Source: Lachnospiraceae bacterium (GTDB taxonomy: Bacteria; Bacillota_A; Clostridia; Lachnospirales; Lachnospiraceae). From it: DNA of 6,111 nt. A program made the position numbers and the translations under genes. This document shows positions 1 through 5,916 of the stretch, one piece after another. The first letter of the stretch is position 1. Every line of letters starts with the position of its first letter. The stretch covers positions 1 through 6,111 of the forward strand of contig JAFWXB010000381.1 in assembly GCA_017523185.1 (NCBI GenBank), read 5' to 3'. A model generated the notes under the pieces. It saw nothing but the letters and a program-made list of their open reading frames with translations, was not told the DNA's origin and ran no database searches.

Positions 1-385
1 AGAAATGAATATGCCGGTAGACCGTGTACGCGAAATTTTAAAAATTTCACAAGAACCTGTTTCTTTGGAAACACCAATTGGGGAAGAAGAAGATTCTCAT
101 TTGGGTGACTTTATTAAAGATGATAATGTGCCTGTTCCGGCAGATGCGGCAGCATTTACGTTATTGAAAGAACAGTTAGAAGAAGTGCTTGGTACATTGA
201 CCGAAAGAGAACAAAGAGTGCTTACTCTTCGTTTCGGGTTAGAAGACGGTCGTGCCCGCACACTCGAAGAAGTAGGGAAAGTATTTAATGTTACGCGTGA
301 ACGTATTCGCCAAATTGAAGCAAAAGCACTTCGCAAACTCCGCCATCCAAGCAGAAGTCGCAAATTAAAGGATTATTTAGAATAA
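1..385 (+). CDS. rpoD: RNA polymerase sigma factor RpoD (SigA), C-terminal part
   Basis: This is the 3' end of the primary sigma factor, which directs RNA polymerase to housekeeping promoters. The reading frame is open to the left edge (codons begin at base 2), and the first Met at base 5 is internal, so the gene starts outside the window. About 128 residues remain. Counting from that Met, residues 1-45 are the end of region 3, with the family-typical [19 protein letters not shown] stretch. Residues 62-82 are region 4.1 ([18 protein letters not shown]). Residues 86-114 are the region 4.2 helix-turn-helix ([20 protein letters not shown]) that contacts the -35 element. The protein ends in the usual RKLKDYLE and is intact at its C terminus. 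The stop is followed after one base by trmK, so the two are probably co-transcribed. Identity is very secure; in Clostridia dnaG usually lies just upstream, but that is outside this window. Confidence 0.97.
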   Translation, partial: EMNMPVDRVREILKISQEPVSLETPIGEEEDSHLGDFIKDDNVPVPADAAAFTLLKEQLEEVLGTLTEREQRVLTLRFGLEDGRARTLEEVGKVFNVTRERIRQIEAKALRKLRHPSRSRKLKDYLE

Positions 386-386
386 T

Positions 387-1130
387 ATGATAAAATTATC
401 AGAACGCATGAAAGCAGTCGCATCCATGGTTACAACCGGAAATATTCTTGCAGATATTGGTACAGACCATGGATACGTGCCAATTGCGTTAGTGCAAAAG
501 GCAAAAATACCAAAAGCGATAGCTATGGATATTAACGAAGGACCTCTATTACGTGCAAAAGAGCATATCGCGAAATATCAGTTACAAGAGTACATAGAAA
601 CTCGTCTTTCAGATGGGGTGGAAGCATTGAAAGAAGGAGAAGCTGACTCAATACTGATTGCTGGTATGGGTGGTGAACTGATTATTCACATTTTGACAGA
701 AGGAATGAACGTGTGTCGTAAAGCAAAAGAATTGATTTTGCAACCACAGTCAGAACTTCAGAAAGTGCGTGAATTTTTGCGAAAACAGAAATTTAAAATC
801 ATTGATGAGAATATGATATTAGAGGGTGGAAAATACTATCCTATGATGAAAGTTATTCCGGTAGAAGAAGATACTTTTTGGAAAGATAAACAAGAAGTAG
901 TCATTCTTCCATGTGATATGTATGGACCACTTTTGTTAAAATATGGAAATCCTGTATTGAGAAAATATTTGGTGACACAACATAAGCAATTGACAGAAAT
1001 TTTAGCAAGTTTGGAAGACCAAGTAGAATCAGACACCATTAAAAAAAGAAAAAAAGAAGTATTGGAACAAATATCAATCAATGAATCTGCATATACAATA
1101 TTGGGGGCGATAAAAGATGCAGGAATATAA
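387..1130 (+). CDS. trmK: tRNA (adenine-22-N1)-methyltransferase TrmK
   Basis: A predicted SAM-dependent methyltransferase of 247 residues that forms m1A22 in the D-loop of bacterial tRNAs (known for the family from Bacillus YqfN/TrmK). The N-terminal Rossmann domain shows SAM motif I at residues 22-30 (ADIGTDHGY), an acidic motif II position at D48 (AMDIN), the family's AGMGG at 92-96 and LQPQSE at 118-123, corresponding to the catalytic loop region. Residues 190-230 form a charged helical C-terminal segment, matching the coiled-coil domain of TrmK. The ATG at 387 follows the rpoD stop by one base; an AAAGGA at 367-372 lies 14 bases upstream, which is long for a ribosome site, so translation is probably coupled to rpoD. 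The rpoD-trmK order is common in Firmicutes. Downstream one often finds a Nif3/YqfO-type gene; here it is absent and a kinase-like gene overlaps the end instead. Length and motifs are normal for the family. Confidence 0.93.
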   Translation: MIKLSERMKAVASMVTTGNILADIGTDHGYVPIALVQKAKIPKAIAMDINEGPLLRAKEHIAKYQLQEYIETRLSDGVEALKEGEADSILIAGMGGELIIHILTEGMNVCRKAKELILQPQSELQKVREFLRKQKFKIIDENMILEGGKYYPMMKVIPVEEDTFWKDKQEVVILPCDMYGPLLLKYGNPVLRKYLVTQHKQLTEILASLEDQVESDTIKKRKKEVLEQISINESAYTILGAIKDAGI

Positions 1131-2790
1131 TGTTACGATTACAATTGGTAATTCTTCACAAAAGACAATAGAAACAATAAAAGTTTCTGAAGGAACCAGA
1201 TTAGAAGATGTTGCGAAAAAATACCAGTCTTATTATAAAGACCGTATTGTGCTTGCAATATTTAATAATAAATTACGAGAATTAAATAAAACTATAAAGA
1301 GTGATGGAACAGTTTCTTTTTTTACTATGACAGACCGTGACGGAAAACGTACTTATCGAAGAAGTGTTACGATTTTATTGCAAAAAGCTGTTTATAATCT
1401 TTGGGGAAAACAAGCAAAAGTACGTGTGTTTTATTCTTTGGGAGAAGGATATTATTGTGAATTAGAAGGTATGGCATTAGATAAAATTAAGTTACTTTCT
1501 TTGAAACAGGAAATGATGCGTCTTGTAGATGAAGATATTCCATTAAAAAAACAAAGTGCAAAAACAGATATTGCAAGAGAGATATTCCATGAGTCTGGAA
1601 TGACAGATAAAGAGCGTTTGATGACATATCGCAGAAGCTCAAGAGTAAATCTCTATAATTTAGATGGTATGATAGATTATTATTATGGTTATATGGTACC
1701 ATCTACAGGATATTTGCAATGGTTTGATATAGCGTTATTTGAAGATGGATTTGTATTGATGTTTCCGGGAAATAATGGTACTGTTGTAGAACCACTTCGT
1801 ACTTCACAAAAATTGTTTACAACACTTCGTGAGTCAAAAAATTGGAGTACCATGTTAGGTGTAGGAACTGTTGGAGCGTTAAATGAAGCAATTTCGCAGG
1901 GAAAAGGCGAAGAAATGATTCTTTTGCAAGAGGCGTTGATGGAAGAACGTATTGGAGCATTGGCAGCAAGAATTGCAGAAGATAAAAGTAAAAAATTTAT
2001 TATGATTGCAGGACCTTCTTCTTCCGGTAAAACAACTTTTTCTAATCGTTTGTCAATTCAACTTTTGGCAAAAGGATTACGACCACATCCAATTGGTTTA
2101 GATAATTATTATGCAAATAGAGATGAATGTCCAAGAGATGAAAATGGTAAATTTGATTTTGAATGTTTAGAAGCGATTGATGTAGAATTATTTAATCGTG
2201 ATATGACAAAATTGTTAGCTGGAGAAGAAATTGACATTCCATCCTTTAATTTTAAAACAGGTTGTCGTGAATATCGTGGCAAAAAGTTAAAATTACAGAA
2301 AAATGATATCCTTGTTATTGAAGGTATTCATGGATTGAATGATAAATTATCGTATAGTTTGCCGGAAGAAAGTAAATTCCGTATTTATATTTCAGCATTG
2401 ACACAGCTTAATATTGATGAACATAATCCACTTCCGACAACAGATGGTCGTTTGATTCGACGTATTGTACGAGATGCACGTACCCGTGGAACAATTGCAG
2501 AAGATACACTTGGAATGTGGAGTTCCGTAAGACGTGGAGAAGAAAAATATATTTTTCCATTCCAAGAAAGTGCTGATGTAATGTTTAATTCTGCTTTATT
2601 ATATGAAATGGCAGTTTTAAAAACATATGCAGAGCCATTGTTATTCCAAATTAAAAAAGAAAGTGAAGAATATTTAGAAGCAAAACGTTTATTAAAACTG
2701 TTAGATTATTTTCTTCCACTTCCAACAGAATCCATTCCACAAACTTCTCTTGTAAGAGAATTTATTGGTGGAAGTTGTTTTCAAGTATAA
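1117..2790 (+). CDS. TGS / ThrRS-like domain / P-loop nucleoside kinase fusion protein
   Basis: A 557-residue cytosolic protein with three visible parts. Residues 1-70 look like a TGS (ubiquitin-like) domain as in threonyl-tRNA synthetase. Residues 80-215 resemble the ThrRS second additional (editing-type) domain: RRSVTILLQKAV (81-92) aligns with the RHSTAHLLAQAV-type motif, GEGYYCELE with the ThrRS GFYYDFE, and the 120-142 helix with its LPxxR region. Both zinc/catalytic histidines of the HxxxH motif are replaced (R82, I86), so this part is probably not an active editing site. Residues 294-500 are a uridine-kinase-like P-loop domain: Walker A GPSSSGKTT (299-307), LDNYY (328-332), Walker B-like ILVIEGIHGLN (398-408) and an Arg-rich lid RRIVRDARTRG (448-458). 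It is probably a nucleoside or uridine kinase-like phosphotransferase; the substrate is not shown by the sequence. The start at 1117 overlaps trmK by 14 bases and follows a G-rich site (GGGGG, 1103-1107). Length matches my recollection of family members in Lachnospiraceae. Confidence 0.88.
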   Translation: MQEYNVTITIGNSSQKTIETIKVSEGTRLEDVAKKYQSYYKDRIVLAIFNNKLRELNKTIKSDGTVSFFTMTDRDGKRTYRRSVTILLQKAVYNLWGKQAKVRVFYSLGEGYYCELEGMALDKIKLLSLKQEMMRLVDEDIPLKKQSAKTDIAREIFHESGMTDKERLMTYRRSSRVNLYNLDGMIDYYYGYMVPSTGYLQWFDIALFEDGFVLMFPGNNGTVVEPLRTSQKLFTTLRESKNWSTMLGVGTVGALNEAISQGKGEEMILLQEALMEERIGALAARIAEDKSKKFIMIAGPSSSGKTTFSNRLSIQLLAKGLRPHPIGLDNYYANRDECPRDENGKFDFECLEAIDVELFNRDMTKLLAGEEIDIPSFNFKTGCREYRGKKLKLQKNDILVIEGIHGLNDKLSYSLPEESKFRIYISALTQLNIDEHNPLPTTDGRLIRRIVRDARTRGTIAEDTLGMWSSVRRGEEKYIFPFQESADVMFNSALLYEMAVLKTYAEPLLFQIKKESEEYLEAKRLLKLLDYFLPLPTESIPQTSLVREFIGGSCFQV

Positions 2791-2791
2791 A

Positions 2792-2819
2792 AGTTGAACA
2801 TAAGTTCGATTACTGTTTT
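2792..2819 (+). terminator. Weak candidate terminator after the rpoD-trmK-kinase operon
   Basis: Two bases after the kinase stop, AGTTGAAC (2792-2799) can pair with GTTCGATT (2804-2811) across an ATAA loop: eight pairs, two of them G-U. It is followed by ACTGTTTTG, an interrupted U tract, so termination would be inefficient. No better hairpin plus T tract is visible before rnpB, so some read-through into rnpB is possible. Confidence 0.35.
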
Positions 2820-2968
2820 GATAGAGTATTGTGAAAATATCAATTATTTTTAAAAGTTTATGTTTTTTCAAAAAAAGAGATTTGATATCCGGTATTTTAT
2901 TGACATAGATGAGAATATTTGTGACTTTAGTTATGAGTAATTCCATAGAATAAAATACTATAAAATGC

Positions 2969-2997
2969 TTGATTTTTTAGGAATAAATGTGTATATT
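2969..2997 (+). promoter_or_regulatory. Sigma-70 type promoter of rnpB
   Basis: The -35 element TTGATT (2969-2974) and the -10 element TATATT (2992-2997) are separated by exactly 17 bases. The predicted start, about seven bases after the -10, falls at 3004, which is where helix P1 of RNase P RNA begins. That agreement supports both the promoter and the RNA boundary. Confidence 0.75.
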
Positions 2998-3003
2998 AGA
3001 AAA

Positions 3004-3350
3004 GGTTTGCAGGACAGGTAATCGCGGCTGCAAGTACCGAAAGGTCGCAGGTGAGGAAAGTCCGGGCTTCATAGGGCAGGATGCCGGTTAACGGCCGGTG
3101 GAGGAAACTCTAAGGAAAGTGCAACAGAAATATACCGCCAGATATACTGGTAAGGGTGGAATGGCAGTGTAAGAGACTACCGCCTCGCTGGTAACAGAGA
3201 GGGCATATGTAAACCCCATTCGAAGCAAGACCAAAACAAAGCGATGACGTGGCCCGCCAGCTTTAGGTAGGTCGCTTGAGGCAACTGGTAACAGTTGTCC
3301 TAGATAGATGATTACCCAACGACATAACCCGGCTTATCGTTCTGCAAACT
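3004..3350 (+). ncRNA. rnpB: RNase P RNA (catalytic subunit), bacterial type A-like
   Basis: The catalytic RNA that removes 5' leaders from pre-tRNAs together with the RnpA protein. Helix P1 pairs GTTTGCAG (3005-3012) with CTGCAAAC (3342-3349), extendable by a G-U and A-U pairs on the outside. The universally conserved GAGGAAAGTCCGGGC, containing the 5' half of P4, is at 3053-3067. CAACAGAAATATACCGCC-type sequence follows near 3122-3139. A GTAAGAG segment typical of the P8-P10 region is near 3169. The conserved 3' core has AGATAGATGATTACC (3302-3316) and ACATAACCCGGCTTA (3322-3336), the latter including the 3' half of P4. Size (about 347 bases) and layout fit the ancestral type A found in Clostridia rather than the Bacillus type B; that class assignment is from gross features only. 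It is transcribed from its own promoter and lies between two operons. Confidence 0.96.
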
Positions 3351-3441
3351 TTTTCTTATTTTAAAAATAGTGTGGGAAATATCAATAAAAATGAAATATG
3401 TATTTCATATTATAAATTAGAATATATTTCTTTGAAAAACG

Positions 3442-3468
3442 AAGAATCTCGCTTTGCGAGATTTTTTT
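3442..3468 (+). terminator. Strong intrinsic terminator downstream of rnpB
   Basis: A perfect stem AATCTCGC (3445-3452) / GCGAGATT (3456-3463) with a TTT loop. It extends outward by a G-U and two A-U pairs into the T tract, which runs through 3468. This is the clearest terminator in the window. It lies about 90 bases beyond the end of helix P1, so the primary rnpB transcript probably carries a 3' tail that must be trimmed; T-rich sequence right after P1 (3350-3354) may end some transcripts earlier. Confidence 0.9.
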
Positions 3469-3540
3469 CAGTTTTAAATTATCGAATATATGTTTATTTA
3501 TAAAAACTTTGTTAAAAGATATTAAAATACAATAACTGTG

Positions 3541-3570
3541 TTGACGAATGTGGATATTCGGTAGTAATAT
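3541..3570 (+). promoter_or_regulatory. Promoter of the zinc ribbon / DUF5685 / DnaJ operon
   Basis: A -35 TTGACG (3541-3546) and -10 TAATAT (3565-3570) are separated by 18 bases. The predicted start is near 3577, giving a leader of about 65 bases before the first gene. Two symmetrical sequences overlap it: CGAAT-N6-ATTCG (3545-3560) in the spacer and the AT-only palindrome ATTTTATAAAAT (3569-3580) at the start region. Either could be an operator, but neither matches a motif I can name. Confidence 0.65.
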
Positions 3571-3641
3571 TTTATAAAATACTTGTATATTGTATGTAAG
3601 AAACAATAATAAGTAAAAACACAGAAAAGAGGGTATTACAA

Positions 3642-4037
3642 ATGAAAGAGAAATTTATACGGTTTATGCAAGGGCGAAATGGTATGGATGACCTTGCGAA
3701 AGCAATCAACTGGGTTGTTTTAGGGCTTTTGGTTGTATCATTATTTACAAAATGGTCTATTTTATATACCATAGGTTTGTTATTAATGGGATATATGTAT
3801 TTTCGTGTATTTTCCAGAAATATACCAAAACGCTATGAAGAAAATCAAAAATTTCGCAATTTTCGTTATGATGCAGTTGTAAAATGGAACAAGAAGAAAG
3901 CAGAGTTTGCTCAACGAAAAATATATCGTTTTTTTAGTTGTCCAATGTGTCACCAAAGAGTACGAGTGCCAAAAGGGCGTGGCAGAATCTGTATTACTTG
4001 TCCAAAATGCAGAACGGAATTTGTGAAAAAGTCATAG
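3642..4037 (+). CDS. Small membrane protein with C-terminal zinc ribbon
   Basis: A 131-residue protein of unknown function. A short basic N-terminal segment (MKEKFIRFMQGRNGMDDL) is followed by two predicted membrane helices, residues 22-36 and about 39-56, joined by a very short turn, so both ends should be in the cytoplasm. A strongly basic linker (60-98) leads to a zinc ribbon: CPMC at 100-103 and CPKC at 120-123, 16 residues apart, separated by a basic strand with the RVPKGRGR pattern usual in such ribbons. C117 is an extra cysteine just before the second knuckle. The start is set by AGAGGG (3628-3633) eight bases upstream of the ATG. It is the first gene of a three-gene operon, 12 bases ahead of the DUF5685-type gene. 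The ribbon could bind nucleic acid or protein partners at the membrane; the sequence does not decide this. Confidence 0.85.
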   Translation: MKEKFIRFMQGRNGMDDLAKAINWVVLGLLVVSLFTKWSILYTIGLLLMGYMYFRVFSRNIPKRYEENQKFRNFRYDAVVKWNKKKAEFAQRKIYRFFSCPMCHQRVRVPKGRGRICITCPKCRTEFVKKS

Positions 4038-4040
4038 CAT

Positions 4041-4045
4041 GGAGG
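4041..4045 (+). promoter_or_regulatory. Ribosome binding site with short spacing, DUF5685 gene
   Basis: GGAGG at 4041-4045 lies only four bases before the ATG at 4050. The match to the anti-Shine-Dalgarno sequence is strong but the spacing is shorter than usual. The start is nevertheless supported because the MFGY N terminus is typical of the protein family as I recall it, and no other in-frame start fits better. Confidence 0.7.
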
Positions 4046-4049
4046 CATT

Positions 4050-4892
4050 ATGTTTGGCTATATTAATGTAAATCGAGAAGAACTTTCAGAAGAAAATAAG
4101 AAAATTTATCAGGCATATTATTGTGGACTTTGTCAACGATTACACGCAAATTGTGGTAAAAAAGGACAGATGTTGTTAAATTATGATATGACATTTCTTG
4201 TAGTGCTTTTAACGGGGTTGTATGAAGTAAACAATACACAAAAAAAATTCACTTGTATTCTACACCCAACAAAGAAAAAAACAGCATATGAAAATGAGAT
4301 TTCCGATTATTGTGCAGCAATGAATGTAATGCTTGCATATTATAATTTAATTGATGATTGGCAAGATGAAAAAAATTATACAAAAAAAACATTGGCAAAT
4401 ATGATTCGAAAAGATTACAATCGTTTTGCAGAACAATATCCAAGACAAACAAAAGCATTGGAACAGTATATTACACGTTTAAGTGAATATGAAAAAAATG
4501 AAGAAACAAATATTGATTTAGTTGCAGGTCTTACAGGCGAAATGTTAGGTGAACTTTTTGCTTGGAAAGAAGATGAATGGTATGAAGAATTAAAAACATT
4601 AGGGTATTACATGGGGAAATTTATTTATCTTATGGATGCCTATGAAGATATTGATAAAGATGAGAAACATAAAAGTTACAATCCCCTTTGTATGTTGAGA
4701 AAAGAAAATCCAAAAGATTTCGAAACATTATGCAGATTAATGATGACAAGTATGATGGCAGAATGTGCAAAATCCTTTGAACGTTTGCCAATTTTGTTAC
4801 ATGCAGATATTTTACGAAACATTTTGTACTCGGGAGTGTGGTCAAAGTATGAGTACATTCAGTTAAAGAAGAAAAAGAGGACGAAGAAATGA
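4050..4892 (+). CDS. DUF5685-type protein with CxxC and paired Asp-rich motifs
   Basis: A 280-residue, largely helical, soluble protein resembling the uncharacterised DUF5685 family (recalled from its MFGY start and YYCGLC motif). Visible features: CGLC at 25-28; LNYDMTFL at 43-50 with D46; CILHP with C69 and H72, which with the CxxC could make a four-ligand metal site; a first acidic motif DDWQDE at 102-107; and a second, DAYEDIDKD at 196-204, preceded by the helix [11 protein letters not shown] and followed by NPL. The spacing of about 93 residues between two Asp-rich helices is reminiscent of class I isoprenoid (squalene/phytoene-type) synthases, but this is resemblance by eye only. The C terminus is very basic (KKKKRTKK). 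Its stop overlaps the start of the J-domain gene (ATGA, 4889-4892), implying coupled translation and a shared process. Function unknown; a metal-dependent enzyme or scaffold is possible. Confidence 0.8.
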   Translation: MFGYINVNREELSEENKKIYQAYYCGLCQRLHANCGKKGQMLLNYDMTFLVVLLTGLYEVNNTQKKFTCILHPTKKKTAYENEISDYCAAMNVMLAYYNLIDDWQDEKNYTKKTLANMIRKDYNRFAEQYPRQTKALEQYITRLSEYEKNEETNIDLVAGLTGEMLGELFAWKEDEWYEELKTLGYYMGKFIYLMDAYEDIDKDEKHKSYNPLCMLRKENPKDFETLCRLMMTSMMAECAKSFERLPILLHADILRNILYSGVWSKYEYIQLKKKKRTKK

Positions 4893-5542
4893 TAGACCCG
4901 TATCAGGTGCTTGGGGTATCCCGAAGTGCCTCAGATGAAGAAATAAAAAAAGCATATCGTAGTTTAAGCCGTAAATACCATCCGGATGCGAATATAAATA
5001 ATCCAAATAAAGCAGAAGCTGAAGAAAAATTTAAACAAGTTCAACAAGCTTATGACCAGATTATGAAAGAAAAGCAACAAGGAACAAGCTATGGTGGAAA
5101 CTACGGAAATGGTTATGGCAATTATGGAGGTTTTGGTAGTTCGCAAAGTGGCTATTATGGAAATACCAGAGGATATGAGCAAGAATCGAGCCATATGCAG
5201 GCAGCAGCGAATTATATCCAAAATCGTTATTATAGAGAAGCACTTAATGTATTAAATGATATTCCATTTGGGGAACGTCAAGGAAGATGGTATTATTATA
5301 GTGCTATGGCAAATCAAGGCATGGGAAATACAGCAACTGCATTAGAACACATTCGCAAAGCAGTAGAATTAGAACCAAGTAACATTCAATACAGACAATA
5401 TCAGCAACACTTAGAATATGGTGGAACATGGTACACGACAATGGGAAGTGGTTATAGCAGACCATATTCAGGAATGAGTGAATGGTGTTTGAGTATGTTA
5501 TTTTTAAATATGTTTTGTAATTGTTGTTGTTGGCCGTGTTAG
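4889..5542 (+). CDS. J-domain (DnaJ-like) protein with TPR repeats and Cys-rich tail
   Basis: A 217-residue class C (type III) J-domain protein, predicted to recruit and stimulate a DnaK-type Hsp70. Residues 1-62 are the J domain: YQVLGV helix I, basic helix II (16-29), the essential HPD at 31-33, and helix III around 41-58. Residues 65-97 are a Gly/Tyr/Asn/Ser-rich flexible linker. Residues 103-126 and 131-164 look like tetratricopeptide repeats, the second nearly canonical ([14 protein letters not shown] followed by [13 protein letters not shown]). The zinc-finger and substrate-binding domains of true DnaJ are absent. The last 18 residues, 200-217, are hydrophobic with six cysteines (C200, 210, 212, 213, 214, 217). 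The start overlaps the DUF5685 stop and has AGAGG (4876-4880) eight bases upstream. It is probably a dedicated co-chaperone for a client or partner encoded in the same operon; that is inference. It should not be named dnaJ, since the chaperone core gene is a different protein. Confidence 0.9.
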   Translation: MIDPYQVLGVSRSASDEEIKKAYRSLSRKYHPDANINNPNKAEAEEKFKQVQQAYDQIMKEKQQGTSYGGNYGNGYGNYGGFGSSQSGYYGNTRGYEQESSHMQAAANYIQNRYYREALNVLNDIPFGERQGRWYYYSAMANQGMGNTATALEHIRKAVELEPSNIQYRQYQQHLEYGGTWYTTMGSGYSRPYSGMSEWCLSMLFLNMFCNCCCWPC

Positions 5543-5665
5543 AAAATAAAGTCTTTAACAGATAATATAATAAAAAGTTATGAAGCATTTTCTAAATGAA
5601 ATTTAAGATAATGAGTAAATAGTGGATTGCGAATATTTATTTTATTTATAATTTTTTAATAATAC

Positions 5666-5713
5666 AGGTATTACACATTTATAAGTTGAATTATAAGTTT
5701 GTAATACTTTTTT
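5666..5713 (+). terminator. Long hairpin terminator ending the zinc ribbon-DUF5685-DnaJ operon
   Basis: GTATTACA (5668-5675) pairs perfectly with TGTAATAC (5700-5707), and inside it ATTTATAA (5677-5684) pairs with TTATAAGT (5691-5698) around a GTTGAA loop, with only C5676/T5699 unpaired and one G-U. The 40-base, almost continuous stem is followed at once by six T residues (5708-5713). It is AT-rich but long, and is oriented for the + strand. It lies about 125 bases after the DnaJ-like stop and would insulate the pyrB leader from the upstream operon. Confidence 0.8.
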
Positions 5714-5772
5714 CTTGCAAAAAATAGAATAGTAACATATAGGTATTGAAAAGTAATAAATAATATGGCGAT

Positions 5773-5817
5773 AAACAGATAGGCTTGTTTGTGGGTTACA
5801 GCCACTTTTTCTAAACA
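5773..5817 (+). promoter_or_regulatory. Possible attenuator-like segment with mutually exclusive hairpins
   Basis: Within 45 bases, TGTTT (5786-5790) can pair either with the upstream AAACA (5773-5777) or with the downstream AAACA (5813-5817). GGCT (5782-5785) plus GT (5787-5788) can pair with AC plus AGCC (5798-5803), while GTGG (5791-5794) can pair with CCAC (5802-5805), immediately followed by TTTTT (5806-5810). The last hairpin has terminator form although the stem is only four pairs. The segment is richer in G and C than its surroundings. It resembles no riboswitch class I can name, and no strong promoter just upstream is evident, so this remains a structural observation. Confidence 0.3.
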
Positions 5818-5907
5818 GTAGATATTTATATTATAATCTATAATTGATAAAATACGAAAAATTGTATAAAAATAGCATACATTTGTTTATGATACAAAGA
5901 CATTTCT

Positions 5908-5916
5908 TGTTATAAT
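5908..5916 (+). promoter_or_regulatory. Extended -10 promoter candidate in the pyrB leader
   Basis: TGTTATAAT is a perfect extended -10 element (TGn-TATAAT). No good -35 is present at 16-18 bases upstream, which an extended -10 does not strictly need. It would start transcription near 5923 toward pyrB, giving a leader of about 155 bases, or produce a short RNA. In AT-rich sequence a chance match is possible. Confidence 0.4.

Noticed and set aside
97..363. Open frame of 88 codons on the - strand opposite rpoD
   Set aside because: It lies antisense to a highly conserved sigma factor region, its translation is low-complexity Ser/Arg/Asn-rich, and no ribosome site precedes it. It is a shadow of rpoD.
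2900..2928. Perfect -35 TTGACA at 2900-2905 considered as a second rnpB promoter
   Set aside because: No acceptable -10 lies 16-18 bases downstream (the sequence there is GACTTT).
2701..2946. Open frame of 81 codons on the - strand between the kinase gene and rnpB
   Set aside because: The translation is Ile/Lys/Leu-rich AT-driven sequence with no domain pattern, and part of it is antisense to the kinase C terminus.
3382..3606. Open frame of 74 codons on the - strand across the rnpB terminator and the next promoter
   Set aside because: It runs through a strong + strand terminator and a promoter, and its composition is that of random AT-rich DNA.
4889..5542. Naming the J-domain gene dnaJ
   Set aside because: It lacks the CxxCxGxG zinc-finger repeats and the C-terminal substrate-binding domains of DnaJ; it is a class C J-protein.
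5304..5588. Open frame of 94 codons on the - strand under the J-domain gene's 3' end
   Set aside because: It is antisense to the TPR and Cys-rich coding sequence, which explains its composition; no ribosome site or family resemblance.
5539..5595. Nine-base inverted repeat TTAGAAAAT / ATTTTCTAA at the end of the J-domain gene, considered as a terminator
   Set aside because: The arms are 39 bases apart, there is no T tract after the right arm, and a far better terminator exists at 5666-5713.
5760..5820. Known riboswitch (fluoride, preQ1, guanidine, tetrahydrofolate) or PyrR-binding site in the pyrB leader
   Set aside because: The conserved cores of these classes, as I know them, are not present; only generic hairpins are visible.
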